Positions 48,293 to 49,681 of a stretch of DNA of 49,681 nt are shown piece after piece (positions within the stretch are counted from its first letter, which is position 1; each line of letters opens with the position of its first letter). Source of the DNA: Streptomyces sp. SID9727 (lineage in GTDB: Bacteria; Actinomycetota; Actinomycetes; Streptomycetales; Streptomycetaceae); assembly GCF_010550605.1 (NCBI RefSeq), contig NZ_JAAGNI010000388.1, positions 1-49,681 on the forward strand. The letters are read 5' to 3'. Under the pieces are notes generated by a model, which was not told the origin of the DNA, ran no database searches, and saw only the letters and a program-made list of their open reading frames with translations. Position numbers and translations under genes: made by a program.

Positions 48293-49525
48293 TTACTCGG
48301 TGGGGACTGAGGTGGGGGCTGTGGTGAGGGTGGGGCCCAGGAGCCAGGACGCGATCTCGCGGATGGCGCCGGAGCCGCCCGGGGTGGTCGTCACGGCGCG
48401 CGCCGCTGCGCGCACCGAGTCGTGGGCGCTCGCGACGGCCACGGGCCAGCCAGCGAGCGCGAAGCAGGGGAGGTCGTTGACGTCGTTGCCGACGTACATG
48501 ACGCGTTCGGGTGCGAGGGACTGCTCCTCGCACCACTGCTTGAGCGCGAGGTCCTTGCGGTCGATGCCGTGCAGGACGGGCACGCGCAGCTTGCGGGCGC
48601 GGGCAGCGACGACGGGGTTCTGCTCGGTGGACAGGATCAGCAGCGGTACGCCCGCCTTGCGGAGGGCGGCGATGCCGAGTCCGTCGCCCCGGTGCACGGC
48701 GACGGTCTCGCGGCCGTCGGAGTCCACGAGGACCCGGTCGTCGGTCTGGGTGCCGTCGAAGTCGAGGACCACGGCGTCGATGTCGTCCAGGGTCGGCAGC
48801 GGGGCCGGGTCCAGGAGCGGGGCGAGCGCGCGGGCGCGGGCCAGGTCGTGCGGGTCGTCGATCTCCAGGACGCGGGCCGGGTCGGTGCGGACCAGCGCGG
48901 TGTGGCCGAAGAAGCGGTGGCGGTGGGTGCGGAAGCCGGCCGCGTCCATGGCGTAGGCGGCGCCCGTTTCGAGCAGGTCCTCGGGCCGGTCCTGGCGGCG
49001 CGGGCGGACCCGCTTGTCGTGGTTGACGCCGTAGTTGTGGTCCTCGACCGCGGTGCCGTCGCGCCACAGGAAGCCGTGGAAGGGGGCGACGGTGACGGCG
49101 GTGTCGGCGCCCTCGCGGGCGACGGCGGCGGCGACCCCGTCGATGTCCTCGCGGGTGACGAAGGGGCTCGTGCACTGGACGAGCAGGACGACGTCGGCGG
49201 CGCGTCCCCGCAGCGACTCGTAGGCGTCGAGGGCGTGCAGCACGGCGGCCTCGCTGGTCGCGGTGTCCCCGGCGATCTCCTCGGGGCGCTGTACGCAGTG
49301 CAGCCGGGCGCTCTCGCCGAGGGCCTCGGCCGCCGCGCGGGCGGCCTCGGCGACGGCGGGCGCGTCGGTCGTCACCACGACGTCGGTGACCTCGCCGGAG
49401 GCCAGGCAGGCATTGACGGCGCGGGCGACGAGCGGGACGCCGCCGACCCGGGCGAGGTTCTTGGCGGGTACGCCCTTGGAGCCGCCGCGCGCGGGGATGA
49501 CGGCGAGCACGGTGGGTCGGTTCAT
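48293..49525 (-). CDS. CMP-nonulosonate cytidylyltransferase fused to a HAD phosphatase
   Basis: 410 aa from ATG at 49525 with GGAG 6 nt upstream (a GTG at 49561 overlapping the previous stop is an alternative). Residues about 5-225: NeuA-type domain with LAVIPARGGSKGVPAKNL, VVVTTD, LLVQCTSPF and FGHTALV. Residues about 250-395: KdsC/HAD-IIIC-type phosphatase with VVLDFDGTQTDDRV (nucleophile Asp), ILSTEQN, and YVGNDVNDLPCF. The fusion suggests that a phosphorylated sugar acid is dephosphorylated and then activated with CTP by one polypeptide, as needed in a Kdn-9-phosphate route. Confidence 0.88.
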   Translation of the reverse strand: MNRPTVLAVIPARGGSKGVPAKNLARVGGVPLVARAVNACLASGEVTDVVVTTDAPAVAEAARAAAEALGESARLHCVQRPEEIAGDTATSEAAVLHALDAYESLRGRAADVVLLVQCTSPFVTREDIDGVAAAVAREGADTAVTVAPFHGFLWRDGTAVEDHNYGVNHDKRVRPRRQDRPEDLLETGAAYAMDAAGFRTHRHRFFGHTALVRTDPARVLEIDDPHDLARARALAPLLDPAPLPTLDDIDAVVLDFDGTQTDDRVLVDSDGRETVAVHRGDGLGIAALRKAGVPLLILSTEQNPVVAARARKLRVPVLHGIDRKDLALKQWCEEQSLAPERVMYVGNDVNDLPCFALAGWPVAVASAHDSVRAAARAVTTTPGGSGAIREIASWLLGPTLTTAPTSVPTE

Positions 49526-49557
49526 CGGTGCTCCGGTGAGTGTGGTGTCGGTGGTGT

Positions 49558-49681
49558 TCACAGCTCCCCCATCCGCCGGACGACCGGGGCGACGCGCTGG
49601 ACGCCGTGCCGGTACGCGCCCCGGGCCGCGTCCCGGACCGCCTCGCGCACCGCCGTCCTGACCCGGCCGGCCTCGCGGGGC
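49558..49681 (-). CDS. C-terminal end of an upstream glycopolymer-operon gene (partial)
   Basis: Only the last 40 residues are in the window, ending RHGVQRVAPVVRRMGEL before TGA at 49560-49558. The fragment is basic and helical and cannot be assigned to a family. Its stop is 32 bp before the next start (or overlaps the alternative GTG), so it belongs to the same operon. Confidence 0.55.
   Translation of the reverse strand, partial: PREAGRVRTAVREAVRDAARGAYRHGVQRVAPVVRRMGEL

Overview
This window looks like a Streptomyces chromosome. It is very GC-rich, GTG and TTG starts are common, genes are often joined by 4-bp GTGA/ATGA overlaps, and several messages appear leaderless. It also carries the antibiotic-regulatory trio AfsQ1/AfsQ2/SigQ and the short Streptomyces interspersed repeat. 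The gene order matches, as I remember it, the S. coelicolor region from about SCO4880 to SCO4920 read in reverse.

Layout. 0-6 kb: a DeoR-family regulator cut by the window edge, an LpdA-type flavoprotein, a gamma-glutamylcyclotransferase-like protein, purine nucleoside phosphorylase and a phosphopentose/phosphohexose mutase. 6-9 kb: an M24 aminopeptidase, a TrmB/LuxR-type regulator and a membrane protein. 9-14 kb: deoC, an aldehyde dehydrogenase plus a degenerate partner, a secreted protein and a uridine kinase-like protein. 14-19 kb: sigQ, afsQ1, afsQ2, a lipoprotein, VanZ and PspC proteins and a small secreted protein. 19-21.4 kb: adenosine deaminase and an alpha/beta hydrolase. 21.5-31.7 kb: a complete type I-E CRISPR-Cas locus (cas3-cse1-cse2-cas7-cas5-cas6e-cas1-cas2 on the minus strand) with a divergent array of six repeats and five spacers on the plus strand. 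31.7-37.3 kb: LysR/MFS pair, L,D-transpeptidase, SigJ-type sigma factor with a coupled small membrane protein, STAS protein and a Uma2 gene broken by one stop codon. 37.3-44.5 kb: thymidine phosphorylase, cytidine deaminase, two nucleoside ABC permeases, their ATPase and a BmpA-like lipoprotein. 44.5-49.7 kb: an M20 amidohydrolase, a small TTG-start gene and a nonulosonic-acid (Kdn/sialic-type) glycopolymer operon cut by the right edge.

How the genes work together. The window encodes a nearly complete nucleoside uptake and catabolism route. An ABC importer brings nucleosides in. Adenosine and cytidine deaminases and purine and thymidine phosphorylases release bases and (deoxy)ribose-1-phosphate. 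A mutase gives deoxyribose-5-phosphate, DeoC splits it to acetaldehyde and glyceraldehyde-3-phosphate, and an aldehyde dehydrogenase can oxidise the acetaldehyde. The six transcription units of this pathway lie far apart (3 to 44 kb) and on both strands, but each carries the 12-bp palindrome CTACGCGCGTAG, or a variant with one or two mismatches, at its promoter. This points to one shared repressor and is the strongest system-level signal here. The CRISPR-Cas locus and the 5 kb beyond it sit inside this otherwise metabolic region and look like an insertion.

Other notable points: a lone degenerate CRISPR repeat next to cas2; a Cas1 with Ala at a usually conserved Asp; a likely ATC start codon on the ABC ATPase; a hairpin that buries the ribosome-binding site of the L,D-transpeptidase; a G-rich tandem hairpin element at the 3' end of sigQ; and a CMP-sugar synthetase fused to a HAD phosphatase. 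I saw no tRNA, rRNA, insertion sequence or prophage.
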